A stretch of 64,000 nt of DNA from Demequina sp. NBRC 110053 (GTDB lineage: Bacteria > Actinomycetota > Actinomycetes > Actinomycetales > Demequinaceae): the NCBI RefSeq assembly GCF_002090095.1, contig NZ_BBRJ01000003.1:1-64000 (forward strand), written 5' to 3'. This document shows, one piece after another, positions 1 to 12,563 of the stretch. The position numbers were made by a program, and so were the translations under genes. Every line of letters starts with the position of its first letter. The first letter of the stretch is position 1. The notes under the pieces were generated by a model that was not told the DNA's origin, searched no databases, and worked only from the letters and a program-made list of their open reading frames with translations.

Positions 1-1
1 A

Positions 2-775
2 ACGTTGCGCCGGATGGCTGCGGCGGCCGGGATCATCCCGCAGATCATGGACGGACCGTCGGTCGTGCTGGACCAGGGCCGCAGCAAGCGTCACTTCACC
101 CAGGCGCAGAAGCTTGCGCTGGTCGAGCGCGACGGTGGGTGCGCGATGTGTGGGGCTCCGCCGAGCTGGTGCGACGCCCACCACATCGTCCACTGGTCCG
201 CCGGCGGTGCAACCGACCTCGACAACGCAGTCATGCTGTGCGTGAGATGCCACCACGACGTCCACCGCGCCGGCTGGGACATCCACGCCAGCGCGCAGGA
301 CGTGTGGTTCACGCCACCAGCAGAGGTCGACCCGAAGCGGCGACGACGCCCCGGCGGCCGACGACTCTTCGACACCTACCCACTGGAACCCGAACCTTCC
401 GTCGAGTCCGGCGATCCACCCGAACTGTCGCCCCTGAGCTCGCCCGCCAACTGCGCGCTCGCCGCACCTCCGCCTTGCCTGGTCTACCGTCTCGACGGAG
501 ACGAACGTCAGGCACTCGACCCGCAAGAGCTGCGCGCCGAGAAGCTGACGGCGTCGGCGGTCGAGCGAGCGATCCGCGACACTGTGGCTGTCCGCGGCCC
601 GCACCGAGTCGTCAGGCGCGCTGAAGAACGAGTGCGCGAGAGCTCTGTCCATGCTCGGGTGGACCTCTGGACACGCGTGCGCCGCGGGTACCGCGCCACG
701 TTGCCGTGGACGCGGTGTCGGACCGCGGGCGCTCATGTGGGTTCTGCGCGTCAGGTCTCGCGCGCCTCGCCGTAG
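2..775 (+). CDS. HNH endonuclease domain protein (5' end outside window)
   Basis: The reading frame is open from the left edge, so this is the C-terminal part of a longer protein; the TTG at position 5 is not a credible start. The visible part holds an HNH/McrA-type zinc nuclease domain: a CxxC pair (CAMC), the DAHH core followed by HW, and a second CxxCHH (CVRCHH). In actinobacteria such domains usually follow a DUF222 region, which would lie upstream of the window. After the HNH domain the protein continues for about 130 residues of Pro/Glu/Arg-rich sequence without a recognised domain. DUF222-HNH proteins are abundant in actinobacterial genomes and their role is unclear. The family assignment is firm; the function is not. 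Confidence 0.8.
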   Translation, partial: TLRRMAAAAGIIPQIMDGPSVVLDQGRSKRHFTQAQKLALVERDGGCAMCGAPPSWCDAHHIVHWSAGGATDLDNAVMLCVRCHHDVHRAGWDIHASAQDVWFTPPAEVDPKRRRRPGGRRLFDTYPLEPEPSVESGDPPELSPLSSPANCALAAPPPCLVYRLDGDERQALDPQELRAEKLTASAVERAIRDTVAVRGPHRVVRRAEERVRESSVHARVDLWTRVRRGYRATLPWTRCRTAGAHVGSARQVSRASP

Positions 776-794
776 GAGCGGGGCGGTGATCGGC

Positions 795-854
795 GCCTCA
801 GTGATCAAGGCCTCAGTGATCAAGGCCTCAGTGACTCGCGCCTCGGTGGTCCGC
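795..854. repeat. Four imperfect 15-bp tandem repeats
   Basis: Units start at 795, 810, 825 and 840. The first two are identical (GCCTCAGTGATCAAG); the third and fourth diverge in their second halves. They lie in the non-coding gap between the HNH gene and the pyrR promoter. A 15-bp period also occurs in coaBC and after ribH. Confidence 0.85.
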
Positions 855-873
855 GCCGTGGCCCGCGTCCCGG

Positions 874-879
874 TAGGCT
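874..879 (+). promoter_or_regulatory. -10 element of the pyr operon promoter (TAGGCT)
   Basis: TAGGCT fits the actinobacterial -10 consensus TANNNT and would start transcription near 886, about 12 nt before the PyrR-binding loop. The -35 region is not distinctive. The same hexamer precedes many genes in this window. Confidence 0.6.
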
Positions 880-897
880 GTCCCGAGACAAGCACCG

Positions 898-937
898 ACA
901 TCCTTTAATGACCGTCCGGAGAGGCGGGGAAGGAGGT
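898..937 (+). promoter_or_regulatory. PyrR-binding RNA loop overlapping the pyrR ribosome binding site
   Basis: The transcript can fold a lower stem from ACATCCTT (898-905) and AAGGAGGT (930-937), seven of eight positions pairing, around the conserved PyrR recognition core GTCCGGAGAGGCGG. This closely matches the anti-antiterminator loops bound by PyrR in Bacillus. The 3' arm is itself the Shine-Dalgarno sequence of pyrR (AAGGAGG, 7 nt before GTG 944). No intrinsic terminator follows. PyrR with UMP would therefore hide the ribosome binding site, that is, act by translational repression as described for Mycobacterium smegmatis. The mechanism is inferred; the fold and its overlap with the ribosome binding site are directly visible. 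Confidence 0.85.
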
Positions 938-943
938 CGCCAG

Positions 944-1546
944 GTGACTGGCACCGTACTCGGCGCGCCGGACATGACCCGCGCCCTCACTCGCATCGCG
1001 CACGAGATCCTCGAGCGCAACGAGGGCCACGAGTCCCTCGTCATCCTGGGCATCCCCACCAGGGGAGTGCCGCTCGCCCACAGGCTCGCGACCCGCATCG
1101 CCGACGTCGAGCCGGGCTTCGATGCCGACGCGAACTGCGGCGCCCTCGACATCACCATGTACCGCGACGACCTCCACCGCCAGCCCACCAGGGCGATCGG
1201 CGAGACCACCCTCCCGGACGCAGGGATCGACGGCGCGACCATCGTGCTCGTCGACGACGTCTTCCACACCGGCCGCACCATCCGCGCCGCGCTCGACGCC
1301 ATCAAGGACCTGGGCCGGCCGCGCGCGGTGCAGCTCGCCGTCCTCGTGGATCGCGGCCATCGCGAGCTTCCCATCCGCGCCGACTTCGTGGGCAAGAACC
1401 TCCCTACCGCCAAGACCGAGCGCGTCGACGTCCATCTCGAGGAGATCGACGGCGTCGACGAGGTGCTCATCTCGGGCACCGGGAGCAAGGGCGCGACCAG
1501 TCAGGATTCGAGCAGCCCGAGCCCCGTGTCGGAGGCGGGCGCGTGA
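944..1546 (+). CDS. pyrR: PyrR, pyrimidine operon attenuation protein / uracil phosphoribosyltransferase
   Basis: UMP-sensing RNA-binding regulator of the pyr genes with weak uracil phosphoribosyltransferase activity; 200 residues. The PRPP-binding motif [12 protein letters not shown] lies at residues 101-112. Start choice: an in-frame ATG at 908 lies inside the PyrR-binding loop and has no ribosome binding site, whereas GTG 944 follows AAGGAGG by 7 nt and gives the usual N-terminus (...[18 protein letters not shown]). It overlaps pyrB by 4 nt (GTGA), so repression of pyrR translation could spread to the whole operon by coupling. The last about 15 residues are a Ser/Gly-rich tail. Confidence 0.95.
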   Translation: MTGTVLGAPDMTRALTRIAHEILERNEGHESLVILGIPTRGVPLAHRLATRIADVEPGFDADANCGALDITMYRDDLHRQPTRAIGETTLPDAGIDGATIVLVDDVFHTGRTIRAALDAIKDLGRPRAVQLAVLVDRGHRELPIRADFVGKNLPTAKTERVDVHLEEIDGVDEVLISGTGSKGATSQDSSSPSPVSEAGA

Positions 1547-2520
1547 GACACCTCCTCGACACCGACACGCTCGCCCGCGAGGACGCCATCCGCATCCTCG
1601 ACACCGCCGGACAGATGGCCGCGACCCAGGAGCGGGAGATGCGCAAGCTGCCCACGCTGCGCGGCCGCACGGTGGTCAACCTCTTCTTCGAGGACTCGAC
1701 CCGCACGCGCATCAGCTTCGAGGCCGCGGCCAAGCGCCTGAGCGCCGACGTCATCAACTTCTCCGCCAAGGGCTCGAGCCTGTCGAAGGGCGAGTCGCTC
1801 AAGGACACTGCACTCACGCTGCAGGCCATGGGCGCGGACGCCGTGGTGGTGCGCCACTGGGCCTCTGGAGCCGCCCACCGCCTCGCGCACAGCGGCTGGA
1901 TGCACGGCCACGTCCTCAACGCCGGTGACGGCACGCATCAGCACCCCACCCAGGCCCTCCTGGATGCCTTCACGATGCGGCGCCACCTCGTCGGAGGCGG
2001 CAAGGACCCCGCCGCGACAGGCAAGGCCCTCGAAGGCCTCACGTTCGCGATCGTCGGCGACATCCTGCACTCGCGCGTCGCCGGCTCGAACATCCCCTTG
2101 CTGAGGACGCTCGGCGCCAACGTCGTGGTCGTCGCCCCGCCCACGCTGCTGCCCTACGGCATGGCGCAGCGATCGGACATCGCCGTCCACCACACGCTCG
2201 ACGAGGCCATCGAGGCCCACGACCTGGACGGCATCATGATGCTGCGCGTCCAGCGCGAGCGCATGACCGGCGGCGGCTCCGGCTTCTTCCCGAGCCCCGA
2301 GGAGTACACCCGGCTCTTCGGACTCGACGGCGAGCGACTGCGCCGCATGCCAGACCACGCCATCATCCTGCACCCGGGACCCATGAACCGCGGACTCGAG
2401 ATCTCGGCCGAGGCCGCCGATCACCCCCGGTCCGTCATCGTCGAACAGGTCAGCAACGGCGTCGCCGTCCGTATGGCCGCCCTGTACTTGCTGCTCGCTG
2501 GAGAGGAGGCGCCGGAGTGA
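1543..2520 (+). CDS. pyrB: Aspartate carbamoyltransferase catalytic subunit
   Basis: Second step of UMP synthesis: carbamoyl phosphate plus aspartate to carbamoyl aspartate. 325 residues, the usual size of the catalytic chain. The carbamoyl-phosphate-binding signature STRTR lies at residues 52-56, and the HPTQALLD segment is present. No pyrI regulatory subunit is nearby, as is usual in actinobacteria. Starts at GTG 1543 overlapping the pyrR stop, and its stop overlaps the GTG start of pyrC, so the genes are translationally coupled. Confidence 0.97.
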   Translation: MRHLLDTDTLAREDAIRILDTAGQMAATQEREMRKLPTLRGRTVVNLFFEDSTRTRISFEAAAKRLSADVINFSAKGSSLSKGESLKDTALTLQAMGADAVVVRHWASGAAHRLAHSGWMHGHVLNAGDGTHQHPTQALLDAFTMRRHLVGGGKDPAATGKALEGLTFAIVGDILHSRVAGSNIPLLRTLGANVVVVAPPTLLPYGMAQRSDIAVHHTLDEAIEAHDLDGIMMLRVQRERMTGGGSGFFPSPEEYTRLFGLDGERLRRMPDHAIILHPGPMNRGLEISAEAADHPRSVIVEQVSNGVAVRMAALYLLLAGEEAPE

Positions 2521-3833
2521 ACGGTCGCGCCCAGAATCGTGCCTACGTGATCGAAGGGGTCTCGCTCTACGGCGACACCGCCGCCGACCTGGTCCTGATC
2601 GACGGGGTCATCTCGTCCCTGAGCGCAGCCGATGCGCCCGCCGAGGCCCAGCGCATCGACGCCGCCGGCCTGGTCGCCCTGCCCGGCCTGGTGGACCTGC
2701 ACACGCACCTGCGCGAGCCCGGGCGCGAGGACGCCGAGACCATCGAGACCGGCTCACGCAGCGCAGCCCGCGGCGGCTTCACCGCTGTCCACGCGATGGC
2801 CAACACCACGCCCACCGCTGACACGGCCGGCGTGGTCGAGCAGGTGTGGAGCCGTGGCCGCGAGGTCGGCCTGGTCGACGTGTTCCCCGTCGGCGCCGTC
2901 ACCGTGGGGCTGAACGGCACCCAGCTGTCCGAGATGGGCGCGATGGCGAACTCCCGCGCGCAGGTGCGGGTGTTCTCCGACGACGGCAAGTGCGTCCACG
3001 ACGCGCTTCTCATGCGCCGCGCCCTCGAGTACGTCAAGACCTTCGGGGGAGTGGTGGCGCAGCACGCGCAGGACCCGCGCCTGACCGAGGGCTCGCAGAT
3101 GAACGAGGGCCTCGTGTCCGCGGAGCTGGGGCTTGCCGGCTGGCCGTCCGTCGCCGAGGAGTCGATCATCGCCCGCGACGTCCTGCTCGCCGGCCACGTC
3201 GGCTCGCGCGTGCACATCTGCCACGTCAGCACCGCCGGCTCCGTCGAGATCATCCGCTGGGCGAAGTCCAAGGGCATCGACGTCACCACCGAGGTCATGC
3301 CGCACCACCTGCTGCTGACCGACGAGTCCGCCCGCGGCTACGACGCCCGCTTCAAGGTCAACCCGCCCCTGCGCACGCAGGCCGATGTCGACGCTGTCCG
3401 CGCGGGCCTGGCTGATGGCACCATCGACATCGTCGCCACCGACCACGCGCCCCACCCCGACGAGGACAAGGACTGCGAGTGGGGGGCCGCCGCCATGGGC
3501 ATGATCGGCCTCGAGACCGCCCTCGGCATCGTCCAGAGGACCATGGTCGACTCGGGCGCCCTGTCCTGGCGCGATGTCGCGCGAGTCATGAGCGAGACCC
3601 CTGCGCGCATCGGCCGTGACGACGACCACGGCCGTCCCCTCGAGGTGGGCGAGCCCGCCAACGTCACCCTCGTCGACCCCCAGGCGGCCTGGACCGTCGA
3701 GCCGTCCGCCACCGCCTCCCGCAGCAACAACTCGCCGTTCGGCGGGATCGAGCTGCCTGGCCGCGCCGTCGCGACGTTCCTGCGCGGCGCCGCGACCTAC
3801 CTTGACGATCGCTTCGAAGGAGTCCCAGCGTGA
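2517..3833 (+). CDS. pyrC: Dihydroorotase
   Basis: Zinc amidohydrolase converting carbamoyl aspartate to dihydroorotate; 438 residues, class I (PyrC/AllB-like) length. The HxH metal motif is H62-T-H64 in [10 protein letters not shown], and the late metal ligand sits in ATDHAPH. The GTG start overlaps the pyrB stop, and the stop overlaps the carA start by 4 nt. Position between pyrB and carA is the classic actinobacterial order; the small membrane gene that follows pyrC in Mycobacterium is missing here. Confidence 0.96.
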   Translation: MNGRAQNRAYVIEGVSLYGDTAADLVLIDGVISSLSAADAPAEAQRIDAAGLVALPGLVDLHTHLREPGREDAETIETGSRSAARGGFTAVHAMANTTPTADTAGVVEQVWSRGREVGLVDVFPVGAVTVGLNGTQLSEMGAMANSRAQVRVFSDDGKCVHDALLMRRALEYVKTFGGVVAQHAQDPRLTEGSQMNEGLVSAELGLAGWPSVAEESIIARDVLLAGHVGSRVHICHVSTAGSVEIIRWAKSKGIDVTTEVMPHHLLLTDESARGYDARFKVNPPLRTQADVDAVRAGLADGTIDIVATDHAPHPDEDKDCEWGAAAMGMIGLETALGIVQRTMVDSGALSWRDVARVMSETPARIGRDDDHGRPLEVGEPANVTLVDPQAAWTVEPSATASRSNNSPFGGIELPGRAVATFLRGAATYLDDRFEGVPA

Positions 3834-4975
3834 ACGCCACCCCAGCAGTGCTCGTCCTCGAGGACGGGCGGACGTTCGAGGGCGCCGCGTACGGTGCGCT
3901 CGGCTCGACCCTGGGCGAGATCGTCTTCAACACCGGCATGACCGGCTACCAGGAGACCCTCACCGACCCGAGCTACCACCGTCAGATCGTCGTGATGACA
4001 GCCCCGCACATCGGCAACACCGGAGTCAATGACGAGGACAACGAGTCCCGCCAGATCTGGGTCGCCGGCTACGTGGTGCGCGACCCCTCGCGTCGCGCCT
4101 CCAACTGGCGCGCCAAGCGCGGCCTCGAGGAGTCGTTGAGCGACCAGGGCATCGTGGGCATCTCCGGCATCGACACCCGGCAGCTGACGCGCATCCTGCG
4201 GGAGGGCGTGATGCGCGCGGGCATCTTCTCGGGCGACGCGCTCGCGCCGGGCGGCGAGCGCCTGAGCGCCGATGCGCTGGTCGAGCAGGTGCGCACAGGC
4301 CAGGAGATGACCGGCGCGCACCTCGCGGACGAGGTGTCCGTTCCCGACGCCTACGTGGTCGAGCCTCCCGAAGGGGTCGAGACGATCGCGCACGTGGTCG
4401 CCGTCGACCTGGGCATCAAGGCGATGACCCCCGAGCTGATGGCCAAGCGCGGCATTCGCGTGACAGTCGCCCCCTCGACCTGGACGGCGGAGCAGATCCT
4501 CGAGTCCAAGCCCGACGGCGTCTTCTACTCGAACGGCCCCGGCGACCCGGCAGCGGCGACAGGACCGATCACGACGCTCAAGACCATCCTGGACGCCAAG
4601 GTGCCCTTCTTCGGCATCTGCTTCGGCAACCAGATGCTGGGCCGCGCGCTCGGCTTCGACACCTACAAGCTGCAGTTCGGCCACCGCGGGATCAACCAGC
4701 CCGTGATGGACCGGACCACCGGCAAGGTCGAGGTCACGGCCCACAACCACGGCTTCGCGGTCGACGCGCCTCTCGACGCCGACACCGTGAGCCCGGCCGG
4801 CTACGGCCGCGTGCGCGTGAGCCACGTGTGCCTCAACGACGACGTGGTCGAGGGCCTCGAGTGCCTCGACATCCCCGCCTTCTCCGTCCAGTACCACCCC
4901 GAGGCCGCCGCCGGCCCCCACGATGCCGGTTACCTGTTCGACCGGTTCGTGGACGTCATGAAGGGAGCGCGCTGA
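3830..4975 (+). CDS. carA: Carbamoyl-phosphate synthase small (glutaminase) subunit
   Basis: Class I glutamine amidotransferase subunit that passes ammonia to CarB; 381 residues. The nucleophile is C264 in GICFGNQ, and the His-Glu pair is in the C-terminal [13 protein letters not shown] start overlaps the pyrC stop. Product carbamoyl phosphate serves pyrimidine and arginine synthesis; placement inside the PyrR-controlled operon suggests that pyrimidine demand dominates regulation here. Confidence 0.97.
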   Translation: MNATPAVLVLEDGRTFEGAAYGALGSTLGEIVFNTGMTGYQETLTDPSYHRQIVVMTAPHIGNTGVNDEDNESRQIWVAGYVVRDPSRRASNWRAKRGLEESLSDQGIVGISGIDTRQLTRILREGVMRAGIFSGDALAPGGERLSADALVEQVRTGQEMTGAHLADEVSVPDAYVVEPPEGVETIAHVVAVDLGIKAMTPELMAKRGIRVTVAPSTWTAEQILESKPDGVFYSNGPGDPAAATGPITTLKTILDAKVPFFGICFGNQMLGRALGFDTYKLQFGHRGINQPVMDRTTGKVEVTAHNHGFAVDAPLDADTVSPAGYGRVRVSHVCLNDDVVEGLECLDIPAFSVQYHPEAAAGPHDAGYLFDRFVDVMKGAR

Positions 4976-4976
4976 C

Positions 4977-8306
<3,330 letters not shown>

Positions 8307-8333
8307 GAAGGCCCCATCTTCAAGGAGGACCGC

Positions 8334-9176
8334 ATGCGGTTCGGAGCCAGGCTCGCGGAGGCGATGGATCGACTGGGTCCGTTGTGCGTGGGAATCGACC
8401 CCCACGTCTCGCTCCTCCAGGCATGGGGTCTCGAGGACACTCCGCAGTCGTTGGCGGCCTTCGGCGAGACCGTGGTCGACGCGGCCAAGGACTCGGCGGC
8501 GGCCGTCAAGCCCAACATCGCCTTCTTCGAGCGTCACGGTGCGAAGGGCGTGGCCGCGCTCGAGTACGTGCTCGGCAAGGCGCGCGAGGCCGACCTGCTG
8601 ACCATCGTCGATGCCAAGCGCGGAGACATCGGCTCGACCATGGAGGGCTACGCGCAGGCCTTCCTGCGCGCGGGCGCCCCGCTCGAGTGCGACGCCCTCA
8701 CGGTCTCGCCCTACCTGGGGTTCGGCTCCCTCGAGCCGGCACTGTCGCTCGCCGAGGAGCACGGCAAGGGGCTGTTCGTGCTCGCGCTGACGTCCAACCG
8801 CGAGGGGGCCTCCGTCCAGCATGCCCGCAGCGCGGACGGCGAGGTGGTGGCGGCGTCGATGGTCCGCCAGGCAGCGGAGAGGAACGTGGGCCTCACGCCC
8901 ATGGGCGACGTGGGACTCGTCGTCGGGGCGACGGTGGGCTCGGCGATGACGGACCTCGGCATCGGCCTCGAGGGCCTCAACGGCCCGATCCTTGCGCCCG
9001 GCGTGGGCGCCCAGGGCGGTACGGCCGCCGAGTTGTCCCAGGTATTCGGGAACACTCGGGGGCTCGTGCTCGTCAACCAGTCGAGGGGCGTGCTGACGGC
9101 GGGCCCCTTCACCGAGAAGCTGCACGGCGCCATCCGGGACGCCGCACAAGCAGCGCAGCACGCACTGCGGGCCTGA
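8334..9176 (+). CDS. pyrF: Orotidine-5'-phosphate decarboxylase (actinobacterial type)
   Basis: Last step to UMP. 280 residues, the longer type-2 family found in actinobacteria. The catalytic motif DAKRGDIGST lies at residues 93-102, with the key lysine K95. ATG start follows an AAGGAGG ribosome binding site, 27 nt after carB. pyrD and pyrE are not in this window and must lie elsewhere. Confidence 0.97.
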   Translation: MRFGARLAEAMDRLGPLCVGIDPHVSLLQAWGLEDTPQSLAAFGETVVDAAKDSAAAVKPNIAFFERHGAKGVAALEYVLGKAREADLLTIVDAKRGDIGSTMEGYAQAFLRAGAPLECDALTVSPYLGFGSLEPALSLAEEHGKGLFVLALTSNREGASVQHARSADGEVVAASMVRQAAERNVGLTPMGDVGLVVGATVGSAMTDLGIGLEGLNGPILAPGVGAQGGTAAELSQVFGNTRGLVLVNQSRGVLTAGPFTEKLHGAIRDAAQAAQHALRA

Positions 9177-9200
9177 CCTGCAGGCGAGGAAGGAGGGATC

Positions 9201-9515
9201 GTGGCGACACCTGAACTGACCGACGATCAGCGTGCGGCGGCCCTCGTGAAGGCGACGGCGGTGCGCAGTGCCCGTCGCGTCTTCAAGGAGGAGCTGTCGC
9301 GCGGCGAGATGAGCCTGTCAGAGGCCATCTCCCGCGCCAAGGCCGACGAGGCTCTCGCCGGCATCCGCGTCCGCGATCTCCTGCAGTGTCTGCCAGGGAT
9401 CGGCCCCAAGCGTGCGGAGACCGCGATGGAGGAGATCGGCATCTCTCCCGCGCGCCGCATCCGCGGGCTCGGGACGCACCAGGTCGACGCGCTCGTCGAG
9501 CGCGAGCATCGATGA
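9201..9515 (+). CDS. mihF: Actinobacterial integration host factor
   Basis: Small nucleoid-associated DNA-binding protein (104 residues), the mIHF/sIHF family unique to actinobacteria and unrelated to E. coli IHF. The helix-two-turn-helix segment LPGIGPKRA lies at residues 64-72. Start is GTG 9201 behind AAGGAGGG. It overlaps gmk by 4 nt (ATGA), and the pyrF-mihF-gmk order is shared with Mycobacterium. Confidence 0.96.
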   Translation: MATPELTDDQRAAALVKATAVRSARRVFKEELSRGEMSLSEAISRAKADEALAGIRVRDLLQCLPGIGPKRAETAMEEIGISPARRIRGLGTHQVDALVEREHR

Positions 9516-10099
9516 CCCGACTGGTCGTGCTCGCTGGCCCCACTGCAGTGGGCAAGGGCACTCTCGTGAGAGCCCTGCGTGAGCGCAACCCCGACATCTG
9601 GCTGTCCGTCTCCGCCACCACCCGGTCCCCCCGACCGGGGGAGGTGGAGGGCGAGCACTATCACTTCGTGAGCGAGGCGGAGTTCTCCCGCATGATCGAG
9701 CACGGTGAGCTCCTCGAATGGGCGACGGTCCACGGCCGCCACCGCTACGGCACCCCGCGCGCGGCGGTCGAGGAGCACCTGGCTGCCGGTGACCCCTCGC
9801 TCCTCGAGATCGACCTCCAAGGCGCGCGGCAGGTGCGCGCGACCATGCCGGAGGCGCTGTACGTGTTCATCGAGCCGCCGTCGGTCGAGGAACTGGTCCG
9901 TCGCCTGGTGGGCCGCGGCACCGAGGACGACCTCGAGCGCGAGAGGCGGCTGAGGACCGCCGAGGTCGAGATGGCGGCCTCCAAGGAGTTCGACGTGATC
10001 ATCATCAACGACGATCTCGACACCGCGGTCCAGCAGCTCGAGAAGCTCGTCCTCGACCCCGGAAGCGTGCGTGGCGCGAGCCGCCGACATGTGCCCTGA
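9512..10099 (+). CDS. gmk: Guanylate kinase
   Basis: Phosphorylates GMP to GDP; 195 residues. The P-loop GPTAVGKGT is at residues 9-17, and the GMP-binding region [11 protein letters not shown] follows. A longer open frame begins at 9386, but the ATG at 9512 gives a normal N-terminus and overlaps the mihF stop, so I use it. The sole neighbour downstream is rpoZ, with its own promoter. Confidence 0.96.
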   Translation: MTRLVVLAGPTAVGKGTLVRALRERNPDIWLSVSATTRSPRPGEVEGEHYHFVSEAEFSRMIEHGELLEWATVHGRHRYGTPRAAVEEHLAAGDPSLLEIDLQGARQVRATMPEALYVFIEPPSVEELVRRLVGRGTEDDLERERRLRTAEVEMAASKEFDVIIINDDLDTAVQQLEKLVLDPGSVRGASRRHVP

Positions 10100-10110
10100 G
10101 GCCCGCGCGG

Positions 10111-10116
10111 TACACT
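10111..10116 (+). promoter_or_regulatory. -10 element for rpoZ (TACACT)
   Basis: TACACT in the gmk-rpoZ gap would give a transcript start near 10122 and a leader of roughly 40 nt that includes GGAG just upstream of the GTG start. The -35 was not identified with confidence. Confidence 0.5.
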
Positions 10117-10160
10117 GGACGCCGGACTTTCCCGCAAACGACAAACGTACGGAGTGAACC

Positions 10161-10427
10161 GTGGCCGGAACCGTGGCACAGCCAGAGGGCATCACCAACC
10201 CCCCGATCGACGAGCTTCTCGAGAAGGTCGACTCCAAGTACGCGCTCGTCATCTACGGCTCCAAGCGTGCACGCCAGATCAACTCGTACTACGAGGCGCT
10301 GGGCGAGGGCCACTTCGAGAACGTCGGCCCGCTCGTCGAGGCCGACTCGACGGACAAGCCCCTGTCCGTGGCCCTGCGTGAGATCAACGAGGGCGGCCTG
10401 CTGACGCTCGGCGACTCCGCCGAGTAA
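10161..10427 (+). CDS. rpoZ: RNA polymerase omega subunit
   Basis: 88-residue omega subunit that helps RNA polymerase assembly. The conserved core ([20 protein letters not shown]) lies at about residues 27-46. GTG start at 10161; an earlier open frame at 10154 is a shadow. Sits between gmk and coaBC as in most actinobacteria. Confidence 0.95.
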   Translation: MAGTVAQPEGITNPPIDELLEKVDSKYALVIYGSKRARQINSYYEALGEGHFENVGPLVEADSTDKPLSVALREINEGGLLTLGDSAE

Positions 10428-10440
10428 GCGCGCACGTCCC

Positions 10441-11823
10441 ATGCGCGTCCTGCTGGGCGTGACCGGCGGGATCGCGGCATACAAGGTCGCGTCCGTGCTT
10501 CGTCTGCTGACGGAGGACGGGCACGACGTCCGCGTCATCCCGACCGCGGCATCGCTCCACTTCGTCGGCCGCGCCACGTGGGAGGCGCTGTCCGGCAACC
10601 CCGCCCCCACGGAGACGTTCGAGGACGTCCCGTCGGTGCAGCACGTGAGGCTGGGCCAGCGGGCCCATGCTGTGCTCGTCGCCCCCGCGACGGCGGACTT
10701 CCTGGCGCAGATGGCCACCGGTCGGGCGACCGACCTGCTGGGCAACGCCCTGCTCGCGACCGAGGCGCCCGTACTCGTGGCCCCCGCGATGCACACCGAG
10801 ATGTGGCGCGACCCCGCGACGCAGGCGAACGTGGCGACTCTGCGCGAACGCGGCGTGCACGTGCTCGAGCCTGCCGTCGGACGGCTCACGGGGCCCGACT
10901 CGGGGCCTGGGCGCCTGCCCGAGCCCGAGGACATCGTCGCGGCGCTCTACGCGCTTGCCGACGGCGCAGGCATCGCGCGCGGCACGGGGTCACACGGCAC
11001 TGAGTCAAATGGCGCTGTGTCGAACGGCGCTGTGTCGAGTAGCACTGTGTCGAACGGCGCTGAGCCGGAGAGCGCTGTGCCGGGCCATGCAGCGTCGCGC
11101 AGTGCTGTGCCGGACAGCGCTGGTGCGAGCGCGACCGTGACGGCGGGGACGTGGGGCGACCTCGACGGCGTCCACGTGCTGGTCACCGCGGGCGGTACGC
11201 GCGAGCCCATCGACGCCGTTCGCTACCTGGGCAACCGCTCGAGCGGCCACCAGGGGTTCGCGATCGCGGAGGCCGCGCGCGAGCGCGGCGCCACCGTGAC
11301 CGTGGTCGCCGCCAACGTGGCTCTGCCGCTCGGCGAGGGCATCGGCCGGGTGGAGGTGGAGACGGCAGCGCAGCTGGAGGCCGAGGTGAGACGTCTGGCC
11401 CCGAGCGCCGATGCGGTGGTCATGGCGGCCGCCGTCGCCGACTTCCGGCCCGCTCGGGTCAGCGACGCGAAGCTCAAGAAGTCCGACAGTGCCGGGCTCA
11501 CGCTCGAGTTGGTGCAGACGGCCGATGTGCTGGCCGGACTGGTGGCCGAGCGACGTCCCGGGCAGGTCGTCGTCGGATTCGCGGCGGAGACCGGCGACGA
11601 TGCGGGCACCGTGCTCGAGCACGCGGCAGCGAAGGCGCGCCGGAAGGGCGCCGACCTGCTCGTCGTGAACGAGGTCGGTGACGGAAAGGGCTTCGCCGTA
11701 CCCGACAACGACGTCGTGCTGCTGGACGCCACAGGCGAGGTGCTCGGGAAGGCGAGCGGCACCAAGCTGGCGGTCGCGCACGCTGTCCTCGACCGCATCG
11801 GCGCGGCGCTCAAGGACGCGTGA
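10441..11823 (+). CDS. coaBC: Bifunctional phosphopantothenoylcysteine decarboxylase / phosphopantothenate-cysteine ligase
   Basis: Two steps of coenzyme A synthesis. 460 residues, longer than usual. Residues 1-175 form the flavin CoaC domain, with PAMHTEMW where E. coli has PxMNxxMW; I recall the His variant from other actinobacteria. The CoaB ligase follows from about residue 242 (VTAGGTREPIDAVRYL), with the DAKLKKSD motif. Between them is an inserted Ser/Ala/Gly-rich linker, residues 186-230, built from nine pentapeptides such as GAVSN, encoded by 15-bp tandem repeats. The linker separates two independently folding domains, so it is probably tolerated. ATG start 14 nt after rpoZ. Confidence 0.95.
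   Translation: MRVLLGVTGGIAAYKVASVLRLLTEDGHDVRVIPTAASLHFVGRATWEALSGNPAPTETFEDVPSVQHVRLGQRAHAVLVAPATADFLAQMATGRATDLLGNALLATEAPVLVAPAMHTEMWRDPATQANVATLRERGVHVLEPAVGRLTGPDSGPGRLPEPEDIVAALYALADGAGIARGTGSHGTESNGAVSNGAVSSSTVSNGAEPESAVPGHAASRSAVPDSAGASATVTAGTWGDLDGVHVLVTAGGTREPIDAVRYLGNRSSGHQGFAIAEAARERGATVTVVAANVALPLGEGIGRVEVETAAQLEAEVRRLAPSADAVVMAAAVADFRPARVSDAKLKKSDSAGLTLELVQTADVLAGLVAERRPGQVVVGFAAETGDDAGTVLEHAAAKARRKGADLLVVNEVGDGKGFAVPDNDVVLLDATGEVLGKASGTKLAVAHAVLDRIGAALKDA
10996..11130 (+). repeat. Nine in-frame 15-bp repeats in the coaBC linker
   Basis: Units start every 15 bp from 10996; the consensus is close to GGCGCTGTGTCGAAC. Because 15 is a multiple of three the reading frame is kept, and each unit encodes a pentapeptide (GTESN, GAVSN, GAVSS, STVSN, GAEPE, SAVPG and so on). 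Copies decay towards the 3' end. It looks like a minisatellite that expanded inside a permissive linker. Confidence 0.9.
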
Positions 11824-11844
11824 CGCGCCGAGCCTCGCGCACCT

Positions 11845-11871
11845 GAGCCCGCGGTGGTGCGGAGCGGGCTC
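11845..11871 (+). terminator. Hairpin after coaBC
   Basis: Perfect 8-bp stem GAGCCCGC / GCGGGCTC with an 11-nt loop, 22 nt past the coaBC stop, between convergent genes. No T-tract follows, as is common for high-GC actinobacterial terminators. Confidence 0.5.
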
Positions 11872-11978
11872 GATCTGGTGAGCGCGCAGCTCGAGCGCGG
11901 CCGAGCGGGGCGACGGCTCGCACCCCGCGCGTGCACGCGACCGGCCACCAGGCTCGACACGGGGCCCGGGTACCCCGT

Positions 11979-12464
11979 TCACGCGCGGAGCACGGCCTCC
12001 ACGACCGCTCGGGAGGCGTCGTAGCCGCCGGGCCACTCGCTCGCGCGAGGTCCTGCCACGTTCAGGATGAGCGCGGAGCCCACGCCGTCGAGCCAGGTCA
12101 GCACATCGCGGACCACTCGCTCGGCCGTCGGGCCCGGGTCGTCGAGCACGAGAGCCGGCCGACCCACGTCGCGTGCGCACGCGACCGCGAGCTCCGTGCC
12201 AGGCGACTCGACCCCTCCCGTGAGCACGAGCGTCGCGTGAGCGTCGCGGACGTTGAGCCGCGTGCGCGTGGCGGGATCGGCGTCGGCTGTGGGCTGGAGG
12301 CCCGGGTAGTCGACGAGCACGCCAGGATGGTCGGGCTTGTCCTCCGCCCACCCTCCCGCGGGGCACCAACCGCCGTGGATCATCCCGGCATGGATGGCCG
12401 CGTCCAGCGCACCCCGGTCCACGCCCGTCTGGCCGCCGGAGATGATCCGCGAGACACGCTCCAC
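11979..12464 (-). CDS. Putative molybdenum carrier-like protein
   Basis: 161 residues, resembling the putative molybdenum carrier / YpsA-like Rossmann family. The signature [14 protein letters not shown] is at residues 10-23, followed by [13 protein letters not shown]. Family members bind nucleotides or oxyanions, but the physiological role is uncertain. GTG start at 12464 (minus strand) with GGAGGAAGG about 10 nt upstream. It stands alone, convergent with coaBC and divergent from metK. An island gene in an otherwise highly conserved block, so probably inserted between coaBC and metK. Confidence 0.75.
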   Translation of the reverse strand: MERVSRIISGGQTGVDRGALDAAIHAGMIHGGWCPAGGWAEDKPDHPGVLVDYPGLQPTADADPATRTRLNVRDAHATLVLTGGVESPGTELAVACARDVGRPALVLDDPGPTAERVVRDVLTWLDGVGSALILNVAGPRASEWPGGYDASRAVVEAVLRA

Positions 12465-12550
12465 GGCCGCCGCCTTCCTCCGGGCCGCGCACCCGGTACC
12501 TCGACGCTAGCAAGGGTGGGTGCGGATCGGCCGGTGTCGGCGGTCACGGC

Positions 12551-12556
12551 TAGGCT
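12551..12556 (+). promoter_or_regulatory. Leaderless -10 (TAGGCT) for metK
   Basis: TAGGCT ends 7 nt before the GTG start, so transcription should begin at or next to the start codon. This leaves no room for a SAM riboswitch. Confidence 0.7.
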
Positions 12557-12563
12557 GGCGCGC

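Noticed and set aside
908-943. Upstream ATG start for pyrR
   Set aside because: Lies inside the PyrR-binding loop with no ribosome binding site; GTG 944 fits the family N-terminus and AAGGAGG spacing.
12500-12563. Possible SAM riboswitch before metK
   Set aside because: The -10 TAGGCT sits 7 nt from the start codon, leaving no leader to fold.
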